In this document: one piece after another, positions 1 through 4,747 of the stretch
How the letters are laid out: every line of letters begins with the position of its first letter
How positions within the stretch are numbered: the stretch's first letter is position 1
Origin: an uncultured Peptococcaceae bacterium
GTDB taxonomy: Bacteria > Bacillota > Peptococcia > Peptococcales > Peptococcaceae
DNA length: 6,930 nucleotides
Direction: 5' to 3'
NCBI GenBank assembly: GCA_900553245.1
Contig: USCP01000103.1
Coordinates: 1-6,930, forward strand
The notes under the pieces: model-generated
Seen by the model: only the letters and a program-made list of their open reading frames with translations
What the model was told of the DNA's origin: nothing
The model's database searches: none
Made by a program: the position numbers and the translations under genes

Positions 1-100
1 CCACCAGCCCATAAATGCTCCCTTCCGGAATCTCAGTGGTAATATCACGTAGCCCGTAATGGGTCCCAAAACGCTTACTGAGCTTATCGATTGTAATCAT
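1..100 (-). CDS. ABC transporter ATP-binding protein, N-terminal fragment (runs off left edge)
   Basis: Only the first 33 codons are in the window. The translation begins MITIDKLSKRFG and continues to EIPEGSIYGLVG-like sequence, which is the usual N-terminus of an ABC ATPase: a first beta strand, the 'KRFG' A-loop region with a following Tyr, and the strand leading into the Walker A loop, which lies just outside the window. The start ATG at 98-100 overlaps the stop TGA of the GntR gene in an ATGA arrangement, so the two are probably translationally coupled. A G-rich tract in the last codons of the regulator (about 107-115) can serve as ribosome binding site. A GntR/YtrA regulator followed by an ABC ATPase is the classic YtrAB order, so the product probably energises an exporter or cell-envelope-stress system. 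Family membership is secure; substrate is unknown. Confidence 0.88.
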   Translation of the reverse strand, partial: MITIDKLSKRFGTHYGLRDITTEIPEGSIYGLV

Positions 101-486
101 TGCTTGTCGCCCCCTTCATTGTATTGTGTACAACGGGTTTCCACCCGACTGATAATCTCCTTTGTTGTTACCTTTAATGCCAACAGTGCATCCACGGCAG
201 CATCCAAGCCACTCATCGCCTGCGGAATGCGACGTGCCTGCAAATCACTTGCATCCACTGCCACAAAGCTCCCACGCCCCGGGCGAGAATAGATAATGCC
301 GCGTTCTTCCAATAAGCCATACGCCTTTTGAATGGTATTGGGATTCACCGCCAAATCATTCGCCACAGAACGTACACTCGGCAACTGCTCGTTTTTAAGC
401 AAAGCCCCACTGACAATCATCGTCTCGATACTCTGTAAAATTTGCTCATAGATTGGCAGTGCACTACGCTGATCAATACGAAACAT
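97..486 (-). CDS. GntR-family transcriptional regulator, YtrA subfamily
   Basis: A 129-residue DNA-binding repressor. Residues 3-76 form a GntR winged helix: 'LPIYEQI' (10-16), 'LPSVRSVANDLAVNPNTIQ' (35-53) containing the recognition helix, and the wing 'GRGSFV' (70-75). Only about 50 residues follow, forming a short helical tail and no large effector domain; this small C-terminus defines the YtrA subfamily, whose members usually control a neighbouring ABC transporter. The start at 484-486 is chosen because AGGAGG lies 7 bases upstream (494-499) and the protein then begins MFRIDQRSALPIYEQ as in homologues. An in-frame ATG at 600 would add 38 untypical residues and would lie upstream of the promoter. 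The stop overlaps the ABC start. A promoter and operator directly upstream indicate autorepression of the regulator-ABC operon. The inducing signal is not visible; cell-wall-active compounds are known inducers of the Bacillus subtilis YtrA system. Confidence 0.93.
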   Translation of the reverse strand: MFRIDQRSALPIYEQILQSIETMIVSGALLKNEQLPSVRSVANDLAVNPNTIQKAYGLLEERGIIYSRPGRGSFVAVDASDLQARRIPQAMSGLDAAVDALLALKVTTKEIISRVETRCTQYNEGGDKQ

Positions 487-523
487 GATGCGTCCTCCTT
501 TCTGTGATGTCAGCCATCTTAGC

Positions 524-544
524 TGTACTATCTTATCTAGTACA
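524..544. promoter_or_regulatory. YtrA-type operator, 7-7-7 inverted repeat
   Basis: TGTACTA (524-530) and TAGTACA (538-544) are perfect inverted repeats separated by 7 bases. The outer half-sites read TGTA-N13-TACA, with TACACT on the right side. This spacing agrees with the AGTGTA-N13-TACACT site that I recall for B. subtilis YtrA. The repeat lies immediately downstream of the -10 box, across the expected transcription start, so a bound repressor would block initiation of the GntR-ABC operon. The palindrome is directly visible; assigning it to the adjacent regulator is inference from family and position. Confidence 0.82.
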
Positions 545-547
545 CTC

Positions 548-576
548 ATCATACACCACACACCCATCTCTGTCAA
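548..576 (-). promoter_or_regulatory. Sigma-A promoter of the GntR-ABC operon
   Basis: On the minus strand TTGACA (571-576) is followed after exactly 17 bases by TATGAT (548-553), a perfect -35 and a 5-of-6 -10 at optimal spacing. Transcription should start near 541, inside the operator, giving a leader of about 55 bases before the ATG. Such a strong promoter fits a unit held down by a repressor. Confidence 0.88.
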
Positions 577-651
577 TCCGGAAAAAATGACAAGAGCCAT
601 CGATTACGCACTAACGACGCTCAAGATGCAAGTTATGCCATTTTGCAGCAC

Positions 652-697
652 AAAAAAGCAACACCCCTGTGCGCCGCCACGCACAGGGGTGTTGCTT
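652..697 (-). terminator. Strong intrinsic terminator after the Dabb gene
   Basis: An uninterrupted 18-bp stem (656-673 with 680-697) with a 6-base loop (674-679). Read on the minus strand it is followed by six T residues (657-652). It lies between the Dabb stop codon (735) and the GntR promoter (576), so it keeps Dabb transcription out of the GntR operon. The stretch 577-651 between it and the promoter shows nothing further. Confidence 0.93.
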
Positions 698-702
698 CTA
701 AC

Positions 703-721
703 CTCTCGGTCACACCGAGAG
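703..721 (-). other. Short 3'-UTR hairpin before the Dabb terminator
   Basis: CTCTCGGT (703-710) pairs perfectly with ACCGAGAG (714-721) around a 3-base loop. It begins 13 bases past the Dabb stop and stands 5 bases before the terminator stem. It has no T tract of its own in either direction, so it is not a terminator. It may protect the mRNA 3' end, or be incidental. Confidence 0.5.
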
Positions 722-734
722 CAATGTCCTGATT

Positions 735-1022
735 TTAGTTGTGATCAAACGAGAACTGGGTTTCGACGATTTCGCCATATTTTTCCTGGAGTTCATGATA
801 CTCCGGACTTTCCAGACATGCTTTAAGATCTTCTAAGCTGCGATATTCGATGGTAATCATCAAATCCATGTTGCCTTCCCGGCTCACAATGTTGCGATAG
901 ATCTGGGGATTGACGAGGCCCTCGTGGTGTTTTTCAAGTTGATCAAATTTTTCCGCAAAACCATTAATGACATTTTCGGTCAAGGCATTTTCCTTAAACC
1001 CTAATAAAAGATAATGGACCAT
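735..1022 (-). CDS. Dabb (dimeric alpha/beta barrel) domain protein
   Basis: A complete 95-residue cytosolic protein filling one Dabb ('stress-responsive A/B barrel') domain. It starts MVHYLLLGFKE, the first beta strand with the family's conserved His near the N-terminus. A helix with 'FAEKFDQLE' (22-30) follows, then the strand 'DLMITIEYRS' (53-62), then 'LEDLKACLESPEYHELQEKY' (63-82), the helix with the typical hPeYH segment, and a closing strand ending in 'FSFD' (91-94). These proteins normally dimerise into a ferredoxin-like barrel. Some relatives are plant stress proteins or cyclases, but most bacterial copies have no known substrate, so no reaction is assigned. The start is supported by AAGGAGGG (1031-1038), 8 bases upstream. 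It is transcribed alone from its own promoter and ends in a strong terminator. Family call firm, role unknown. Confidence 0.88.
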   Translation of the reverse strand: MVHYLLLGFKENALTENVINGFAEKFDQLEKHHEGLVNPQIYRNIVSREGNMDLMITIEYRSLEDLKACLESPEYHELQEKYGEIVETQFSFDHN

Positions 1023-1051
1023 CGGGCTTACCCTCCTTCAGTCTCGAAGCC

Positions 1052-1081
1052 ATTATAGCACAAGCGCCCCAGTCCCTGCAA
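1052..1081 (-). promoter_or_regulatory. Promoter of the Dabb gene (extended -10)
   Basis: On the minus strand a perfect TATAAT (1052-1057) is preceded by TGC (1058-1060), forming an extended -10. The best -35 is a weak TTGCAG (1076-1081) 18 bases away. Transcription would start near 1045, leaving only about 20 bases of leader including the ribosome binding site. Confidence 0.75.
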
Positions 1082-1114
1082 ACAATACCGCCCAATAGTG
1101 TCATCTTTTTTACA

Positions 1115-1128
1115 AATTCATGTGAATT
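1115..1128. repeat. AATTCA-TG-TGAATT inverted repeat upstream of the Dabb promoter
   Basis: A perfect 6-2-6 inverted repeat centred about 40 bases upstream of the Dabb -35 region, in the gap between the Dabb gene and the neighbouring minus-strand gene. It could be a binding site for an unidentified regulator of Dabb. In AT-rich DNA a repeat of this size can also arise by chance. Confidence 0.35.
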
Positions 1129-1205
1129 CGGTCACAAATAGACCGTTTTCTTTCGCATTTTGTTTCTTTTGTTTCTTCTCAGACCATGACTAAATGAAAA
1201 TCATT

Positions 1206-1236
1206 AAAAAAACGAGGTCCTCTGCCGAGGGCCTCG
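1206..1236 (-). terminator. Intrinsic terminator after the small membrane protein gene
   Basis: CGAGGTCCTC (1213-1222) and GAGGGCCTCG (1227-1236) form a 10-position stem with one mismatch in the minus-strand RNA and a 4-base loop. It is followed on the minus strand by seven T residues (1212-1206). It begins 12 bases after the stop of the 1248-1538 gene and ends that unit before Dabb. From here to about 1140 only pyrimidine-rich sequence without a gene is seen. Confidence 0.88.
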
Positions 1237-1247
1237 ATGGGTTGGTC

Positions 1248-1538
1248 TTATTTGCCTTGATCGTGCTTTTCTTGCATCATTTTTTCTACTTCGCCGGGCA
1301 CGAGAATGGCTTCACCGCTTTTAAAGAAGGCAATGCGTTCTTCTTCGGTCATGTTTTCAAGACGGCGTTGACGTTCAAAGTAGCGCAGAAAATACACGCC
1401 CATCCCCACAAAGATAACGCCAAAAACAAACGCCAAAATGCTTCGTCCGCTAATAGCAAGCATCATCATAATGAGCGCCATGGCAAAGTCGATGATGGCG
1501 GTGACAAGATTGACGGTCTTGGACCACTGTTTTCCCAT
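1248..1538 (-). CDS. Small two-helix membrane protein of unknown function
   Basis: A 96-residue protein that I do not recognise. Two hydrophobic segments, residues about 10-30 ('LVTAIIDFAMALIMMMLAIS') and 33-53 ('SILAFVFGVIFVGMGVYF'), are joined by a very tight turn (GR). Lysines before the first helix and 'RYFERQRR' (52-59) after the second predict both ends in the cytoplasm, as a helical hairpin. A charged tail follows ('NMTEEERIAFF', 62-72, then 'PGEVEKMMQEK', 81-91) and may be amphipathic or contact a partner. AGGAGG 8 bases upstream of ATG 1536-1538 sets the start. It has its own terminator and a divergent neighbour, the M18 aminopeptidase, with which it shares a 111-base promoter region. 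The reading is supported by codon phase, ribosome site, hydrophobic pattern and terminator. No function is proposed. Confidence 0.82.
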   Translation of the reverse strand: MGKQWSKTVNLVTAIIDFAMALIMMMLAISGRSILAFVFGVIFVGMGVYFLRYFERQRRLENMTEEERIAFFKSGEAILVPGEVEKMMQEKHDQGK

Positions 1539-1571
1539 TGTTCATTCCTCCTGTTTCACCATCTAAATTCG

Positions 1572-1580
1572 TGATATACT
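1572..1580 (+). promoter_or_regulatory. Candidate extended -10 promoter for the M18 aminopeptidase gene
   Basis: TGA followed by TATACT (1575-1580) matches an extended -10 at 5 of 6 core positions; no good -35 is seen at 16-18 bases. It would give a leader of about 63 bases containing the hairpin at 1609-1627. A weaker alternative is TTGTAC (1583-1588), 17 bases, TACCAT (1606-1611). Confidence 0.45.
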
Positions 1581-1581
1581 G

Positions 1582-1590
1582 ATTGTACCA
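1582..1590 (-). promoter_or_regulatory. Candidate extended -10 promoter for the small membrane protein gene
   Basis: On the minus strand TGG precedes TACAAT (1582-1587), a 5-of-6 -10 with the TGn extension and a poor -35. It lies only one base from the plus-strand -10 at 1575-1580, so polymerase could not occupy both divergent promoters at once. Confidence 0.45.
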
Positions 1591-1608
1591 CGTTAGCGTG
1601 ACAATTAC

Positions 1609-1627
1609 CATCACCGCACCGGTGATG
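1609..1627. repeat. CATCACCG-CAC-CGGTGATG inverted repeat in the aminopeptidase leader
   Basis: A perfect 8-bp inverted repeat with a 3-base loop, ending 8 bases before the ribosome binding site of the aminopeptidase gene (GGAG at 1637-1640). Flanking it are two direct copies of TGACAAT (1599-1605 and 1626-1632), 27 bases apart. As RNA it would be a stable hairpin next to the ribosome site; as DNA it could be an operator between the divergent genes. Which applies cannot be told from sequence. Confidence 0.5.
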
Positions 1628-1649
1628 ACAATGAAAGGAGATTTCACTA

Positions 1650-3053
1650 ATGGAATTTGAATATACTTGTCCGAGCCTTTGGAAAGGCATGGACGATCAA
1701 ACCCGCGAAGCGGTTTTTGCTTACGGTGAACGCTACAAGGCTTTTTTGGACGCCGGCAAGACCGAGCGCGAATGTGCCGCGACGATTGTAGAGATGGCAC
1801 ACGATAAGGGCTTTGTGGATTTTGCCGAGGTGGTAAAGAGTGGCCATATGCCGGCTGCCGGCACCAAGATTGTTTACAACCACAAAAACAAGGCAGTGGT
1901 GCTCTTTGTCATCGGCGAGCGTCCTTTAGAAGACGGTCTGCATATCGTCGGCAGCCACATCGATGCCCCTCGTTTGGATTTAAAGGGACATCCTCTCTAT
2001 GAAGAAGGCGAGCTCGCCCTCTTAAAGACCCACTACTACGGCGGCATCAAGAAATACCAATGGACCTGCATGCCACTGGCACTCCACGGGCTTGTCTATA
2101 CCGCCGACGGCACAGCAGTGAATGTGCGCTTTGGCGACGAAGCAGGCGACCCGGTGCTCTACATCACCGATTTGCTCCCACATTTGGGAAAGAGCCAAAA
2201 CGAAAAGAAACTCGCGGAAGCCATCACCGCCGAACAGCTCAATGCCATCATCGGGCATATCCCTCTCGATGATGAGGACTGCAAGGAACCTATCAAAGCA
2301 GCAGTGCTCCGTGCCCTTCACGATAAATACGGCATGGTGGAGGAAGATTTGCTCCTCGCCGAGCTTGAGCTTGTGCCTGCACAAAACGCCGTGGATGTCG
2401 GCTTAGACCGTGGCCTCATTGCCGCTCACGGGCATGACGACCGTTCTTGTACCTATGCGGCATTGGAAGCAATGTTTGATACCACCGACATCCCTGAACA
2501 CACCGCAGTGTGTCTCTTTGTCGACAAGGAAGAAATCGGCTCCGTCGGGAACACCTCCATGAGCGCGCGTTATTTTGAAAACCTCTTGGCAGAGCTCTTT
2601 GCCCTCGCCGGCAAGCACGACACCGAGCTCAGCGTGCGTCGCGCCCTTGCTGCCAGCCAAGTACTCTCTGCCGATGTGACCGCAGCCTTAGACCCAACCT
2701 TCCCGGAAGTAATGGATCGCCGCAACACCGCCTTCCTCGGCAAGGGTGTGAGCCTTTGCAAATTTACCGGTGCCCGCGGCAAAAGCGGCTCCAACGATGC
2801 CAATGCGGAATTCCTCGCCGAACTGCGTCGCGTCTTTAAGCACCACGATGTGCCATGGCAAGCCGGTGAATTGGGGCGCGTGGACGAAGGTGGCGGCGGT
2901 ACCATCGCCTACATCCTCGCCGAACGTGGCGCCGAAGTCGTAGACTGCGGTGTACCAATGCTCTCCATGCACGCACCGGTTGAGCTTGTCAGCAAGGCGG
3001 ACATCTACTTTACCATGCGCGCCTACCGTGCCTTCTTTGAAGGTGTGCGCTAA
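1650..3053 (+). CDS. M18 family zinc metallo-aminopeptidase
   Basis: A complete 467-residue cytosolic exopeptidase of the M18 (aspartyl aminopeptidase / aminopeptidase I) family, which removes N-terminal residues, often acidic ones, from peptides using two zinc ions, usually as a dodecamer. All family motifs are present: 'GSHIDAPR' (101-108) with ligand His103 and Asp105; 'GHDDR' (261-265) with the bridging Asp; 'DKEEIGS' (292-298) with Glu294/Glu295; 'SADV' (340-343) with Asp342; and 'SMHAPVE' (439-445) with His441. These line up with the human DNPEP ligands His94, Asp264, Glu301/302, Asp346 and His440. The inserted lid domain falls between roughly residues 110 and 250. No signal peptide is seen. 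GGAG (1637-1640) lies 9 bases before the ATG. The gene is monocistronic, ending in a terminator, and its promoter region is shared with a divergent small membrane protein. Its probable role is intracellular peptide turnover for amino acid supply. Confidence 0.96.
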   Translation: MEFEYTCPSLWKGMDDQTREAVFAYGERYKAFLDAGKTERECAATIVEMAHDKGFVDFAEVVKSGHMPAAGTKIVYNHKNKAVVLFVIGERPLEDGLHIVGSHIDAPRLDLKGHPLYEEGELALLKTHYYGGIKKYQWTCMPLALHGLVYTADGTAVNVRFGDEAGDPVLYITDLLPHLGKSQNEKKLAEAITAEQLNAIIGHIPLDDEDCKEPIKAAVLRALHDKYGMVEEDLLLAELELVPAQNAVDVGLDRGLIAAHGHDDRSCTYAALEAMFDTTDIPEHTAVCLFVDKEEIGSVGNTSMSARYFENLLAELFALAGKHDTELSVRRALAASQVLSADVTAALDPTFPEVMDRRNTAFLGKGVSLCKFTGARGKSGSNDANAEFLAELRRVFKHHDVPWQAGELGRVDEGGGGTIAYILAERGAEVVDCGVPMLSMHAPVELVSKADIYFTMRAYRAFFEGVR

Positions 3054-3065
3054 TCGCCTCTCACC

Positions 3066-3094
3066 AAGCACCTGCTCACAGCAGGTGCTTTTTT
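3066..3094 (+). terminator. Intrinsic terminator after the M18 aminopeptidase gene
   Basis: AAGCACCTGC (3066-3075) pairs perfectly with GCAGGTGCTT (3081-3090) around a 5-base loop, followed by T residues to 3094. It starts 12 bases after the stop codon. Confidence 0.95.
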
Positions 3095-3135
3095 GATGCC
3101 CAGCACAATTCCCTATATTTTTTAGCACTTTAAAA

Positions 3136-3164
3136 TTGCCATAGTTATATTTTCATGTAATAAT
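3136..3164 (+). promoter_or_regulatory. Upstream promoter in the MATE regulatory region
   Basis: TTGCCA (3136-3141, 5 of 6) is followed after 17 bases by AATAAT (3159-3164, 5 of 6), preceded by TGT (3156-3158) as an extended -10. Initiation near 3171 would give a leader of about 155 bases before the MATE start. The inverted repeat at 3141-3172 covers this promoter from the -35 to the start point. Confidence 0.6.
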
Positions 3165-3172
3165 ATAACTAT
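3141..3172. promoter_or_regulatory. 11-10-11 inverted repeat, probable operator upstream of the MATE gene
   Basis: ATAGTTATATT (3141-3151) and AATATAACTAT (3162-3172) are perfect 11-base inverted repeats separated by 10 bases. They overlap the spacer, the -10 and the start point of the promoter at 3136-3164, which is ideal for repression. Half-sites of this length about two helical turns apart suit a dimeric regulator such as a TetR, MarR or GntR protein, but no matching regulator gene adjoins it here. As RNA it would be an AU-rich hairpin without a T tract, so it is not a terminator. Confidence 0.65.
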
Positions 3173-3252
3173 AAAGAAACGTCCCTTCTTAGTAGGCTGA
3201 AGGGGAATTGGTATATTTTCCGAAGGCGGTCGCTATTTTCACACCTCCTCCC
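3173..3252 (+). other. Possible structured leader with an anti-Shine-Dalgarno-like tract
   Basis: This is the only gene-free stretch with several potential RNA structures. CCCTTC (3183-3188) can pair with GAAGGG (3199-3204) around a 10-base loop. GGAA (3204-3207) could instead pair with TTCC (3218-3221), and the two hairpins share a base. CACCTCCTCCC (3242-3252) contains CCTCCT (3244-3249), exactly complementary to the AGGAGG ribosome site of the MATE gene (3316-3321). If transcribed from the upstream promoter, the leader could hide that site. I do not recognise a known riboswitch class here. The alternative is plain spacer DNA, since a downstream promoter would skip this segment. Confidence 0.3.
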
Positions 3253-3281
3253 TTGTTTTATCACGATTAAACTATTATAAT
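3253..3281 (+). promoter_or_regulatory. Proximal sigma-A promoter of the MATE gene
   Basis: TTGTTT (3253-3258) is followed after exactly 17 bases by a perfect TATAAT (3276-3281). Transcription would start near 3288, giving a leader of about 38 bases with AAAGGAGG (3314-3321) 4 bases before the start codon. It is probably the main promoter. Together with the upstream promoter it gives two transcripts that differ by the 3171-3287 leader. Confidence 0.7.
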
Positions 3282-3325
3282 TCTAAATACAATAATCTTT
3301 AAGCTATCATTAGAAAGGAGGACCT

Positions 3326-4660
3326 ATGGCGCTCAATTTGACACAGGGCACGCCGTTTGTAACGATTTTTCGTTTTACGTTGCCGGTGATTGCCGGAAAT
3401 TTGTTTCAGCTTTTCTATACCATTGTTGATTCCATCATCGTCGGGCAAGTATTGGGCGCGGACGCACTGGCAGCGGTCGGGGCCACAAGTATTATCATTG
3501 GCTTCATCATCTGCTTTATTCAAGGCTACACCGGCGGCTTCGGAATTTGCTTGGGGCAAATGGTGGGACGGCGCAATACCAAGGGCATCTGGCACAGCTT
3601 GGCGGCTTCGGTGCTTTTATGTGTGGTTTTTACCGTATTTGCCACCATGGCCAGTACTTTGCTGTTGCCACAGATTTTGGTCCTTCTTAATACGCCGGCT
3701 GAAATCTACGACATGGCCTATGAATATATCTTTATCATTCTCGCCGGTACAGTGGCACCGGTGTTTTACAATATGATTTCAAACATCCTGCGTGCCTTTG
3801 GCGACAGTCGCACGCCGCTTGTTTACTTGGTTTTTTCCTCCATATTGAATATCGTCTTAGACCTTGTTTTTATCGGGCCGCTGCAAATGGGCGTGGCTGG
3901 GGCAGCGTGGGCGACGGTATTGGCACAGCTTTTGTCGGCCATTCTCTGTACCCTTTCCGGTTTGCGCCATATTCGTCTCATGCGTCTTTCCGTCGATGAT
4001 TTCCATCTGCCACCGGGCACTTGTCGTCGCCATTTGCACATCGCGCTGCCAATGGGCTTTCAGCTTAGCGTCATGTGTTTGGGGCTCATTGCCATGCAAG
4101 GGGCGGTCAATGCCTTGGGGCCTGCGGCGATTGCCGGCTATGCTGCCGCTACCCGTTTGGATCAGGTGGCGGTGTTGGTCAACACGGCCTTTTCTATGTC
4201 CCTTTCCAGCTATGTGGCACAAAACTACGGCGCCGGTTTGTTTGGACGCATCCGCGAGGGGATGTATGCCAGCCTCATTCAAGCGAGTATTGCCAATGTA
4301 CTGATGGGCGTGGCGTTGGTGTTTGGGCGTCACTATATCGTGCCGCTTTTTGTAAATACACCCACTGCCGAAATCTGCTGGTATGGGGAGACCTTCCTCC
4401 TCATGGTGGCACCGTTTTATCTTCTTGAAGGGGCGCTTCTCGTGCATCGCGCTGCCATCCAAGGCATGAACAAGCCAAAGATTCCGTTTATGGCGTGCAT
4501 GATTGAGTTGCTTGGTCGAGTAGGCGCCACCGTCATCCTATCGCGCTATATCGGCTATATAGGCATCTGCCTTGCCACACCGATTGCATGGTTTGGCGCT
4601 TGTCTGCTCCTTATTCCGATGTATCACAAAATCACCCGTCATCTCTATGAACCACACTGA
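3326..4660 (+). CDS. MATE family multidrug efflux transporter
   Basis: A complete 444-residue inner-membrane antiporter of the MATE family, expected to export organic cations or drugs in exchange for H+ or Na+. Twelve hydrophobic segments can be traced in two pseudo-symmetric halves: roughly residues 12-32, 47-70, 90-115, 130-150, 165-185, 190-210, then 240-262, 275-298, 313-335, 354-375, 388-407 and 410-432, with a hydrophilic linker 'RLSVDDFHLPPGTCRR' (220-235) between the halves. The first helix carries 'LPVIAGNLFQLFY' with 'VDSIIVGQ' (34-41), and helix 5 follows 'LRAFGDSRTPL' (155-165); both are family hallmarks of the DinF/MepA-like clade common in Bacillota. The length is normal. The ATG follows AAAGGAGG. 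Two promoters and an inverted repeat lie upstream and a terminator directly follows the stop, so the gene stands alone and is probably inducible. Substrate cannot be predicted. Confidence 0.95.
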   Translation: MALNLTQGTPFVTIFRFTLPVIAGNLFQLFYTIVDSIIVGQVLGADALAAVGATSIIIGFIICFIQGYTGGFGICLGQMVGRRNTKGIWHSLAASVLLCVVFTVFATMASTLLLPQILVLLNTPAEIYDMAYEYIFIILAGTVAPVFYNMISNILRAFGDSRTPLVYLVFSSILNIVLDLVFIGPLQMGVAGAAWATVLAQLLSAILCTLSGLRHIRLMRLSVDDFHLPPGTCRRHLHIALPMGFQLSVMCLGLIAMQGAVNALGPAAIAGYAAATRLDQVAVLVNTAFSMSLSSYVAQNYGAGLFGRIREGMYASLIQASIANVLMGVALVFGRHYIVPLFVNTPTAEICWYGETFLLMVAPFYLLEGALLVHRAAIQGMNKPKIPFMACMIELLGRVGATVILSRYIGYIGICLATPIAWFGACLLLIPMYHKITRHLYEPH

Positions 4661-4690
4661 ACACCGTCGACACCCGACGGTGTCTTTTTT
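4661..4690 (+). terminator. Intrinsic terminator after the MATE gene
   Basis: ACACCGTCG (4661-4669) pairs perfectly with CGACGGTGT (4675-4683) around a 5-base loop, followed by six T residues (4685-4690). The stem begins immediately after the stop codon. Confidence 0.93.
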
Positions 4691-4713
4691 ATGGCTTTGG
4701 CAGGCGCCTTTCA

Positions 4714-4722
4714 TGCTATAAT
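4714..4722 (+). promoter_or_regulatory. Extended -10 promoter of the nuclease-helicase gene
   Basis: TGC followed by a perfect TATAAT (4717-4722). No -35 is seen at 16-18 bases; a TTGGCA lies only 14 bases upstream. Transcription from near 4729 would leave about 20 bases of leader, nearly all of it the ribosome binding site. The layout closely resembles that of the Dabb gene promoter. Confidence 0.72.
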
Positions 4723-4747
4723 GAAGCCAATGAAGGGAGGTACTTCT

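Noticed and set aside
487..600. Upstream in-frame ATG that would lengthen the GntR regulator by 38 residues
   Set aside because: The extension covers the promoter and operator, has no good ribosome site, and does not fit the GntR family N-terminus; ATG 484-486 has AGGAGG 7 bases upstream.
1194..1574. Plus-strand open frame of 126 codons
   Set aside because: It is antisense to the small membrane protein gene, begins in that gene's terminator, lacks a ribosome site and has a low-complexity His/Asn-rich composition.
1450..1800. Minus-strand open frame overlapping the divergent promoter region
   Set aside because: It overlaps the well-supported M18 gene and the small membrane protein, and its translation has no domain character. 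It is a shadow frame.
3141..3172. AT-rich inverted repeat as a terminator
   Set aside because: It lacks a GC-rich stem and a T tract, and the aminopeptidase gene already has a strong terminator at 3066-3094; it lies on a promoter instead.
3165..3252. A known riboswitch (FMN, guanidine, manganese, TPP, cobalamin, c-di-GMP types considered)
   Set aside because: The conserved core sequences of these classes are not present; only a loose GGCGGT resemblance to FMN was seen, without the rest of that core.
3864..4428. Overlapping plus-strand open frames inside the MATE gene
   Set aside because: They are alternative frames of a clear 12-helix transporter with no ribosome sites; their Cys/Trp/Arg-rich content is typical of out-of-frame translation.
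4691..4747. Upstream in-frame ATG for the nuclease-helicase protein
   Set aside because: It follows directly on the MATE terminator T tract and lies before the extended -10 promoter; the extra 19 residues are encoded by promoter sequence, while ATG 4748 has GGGAGG at correct distance.
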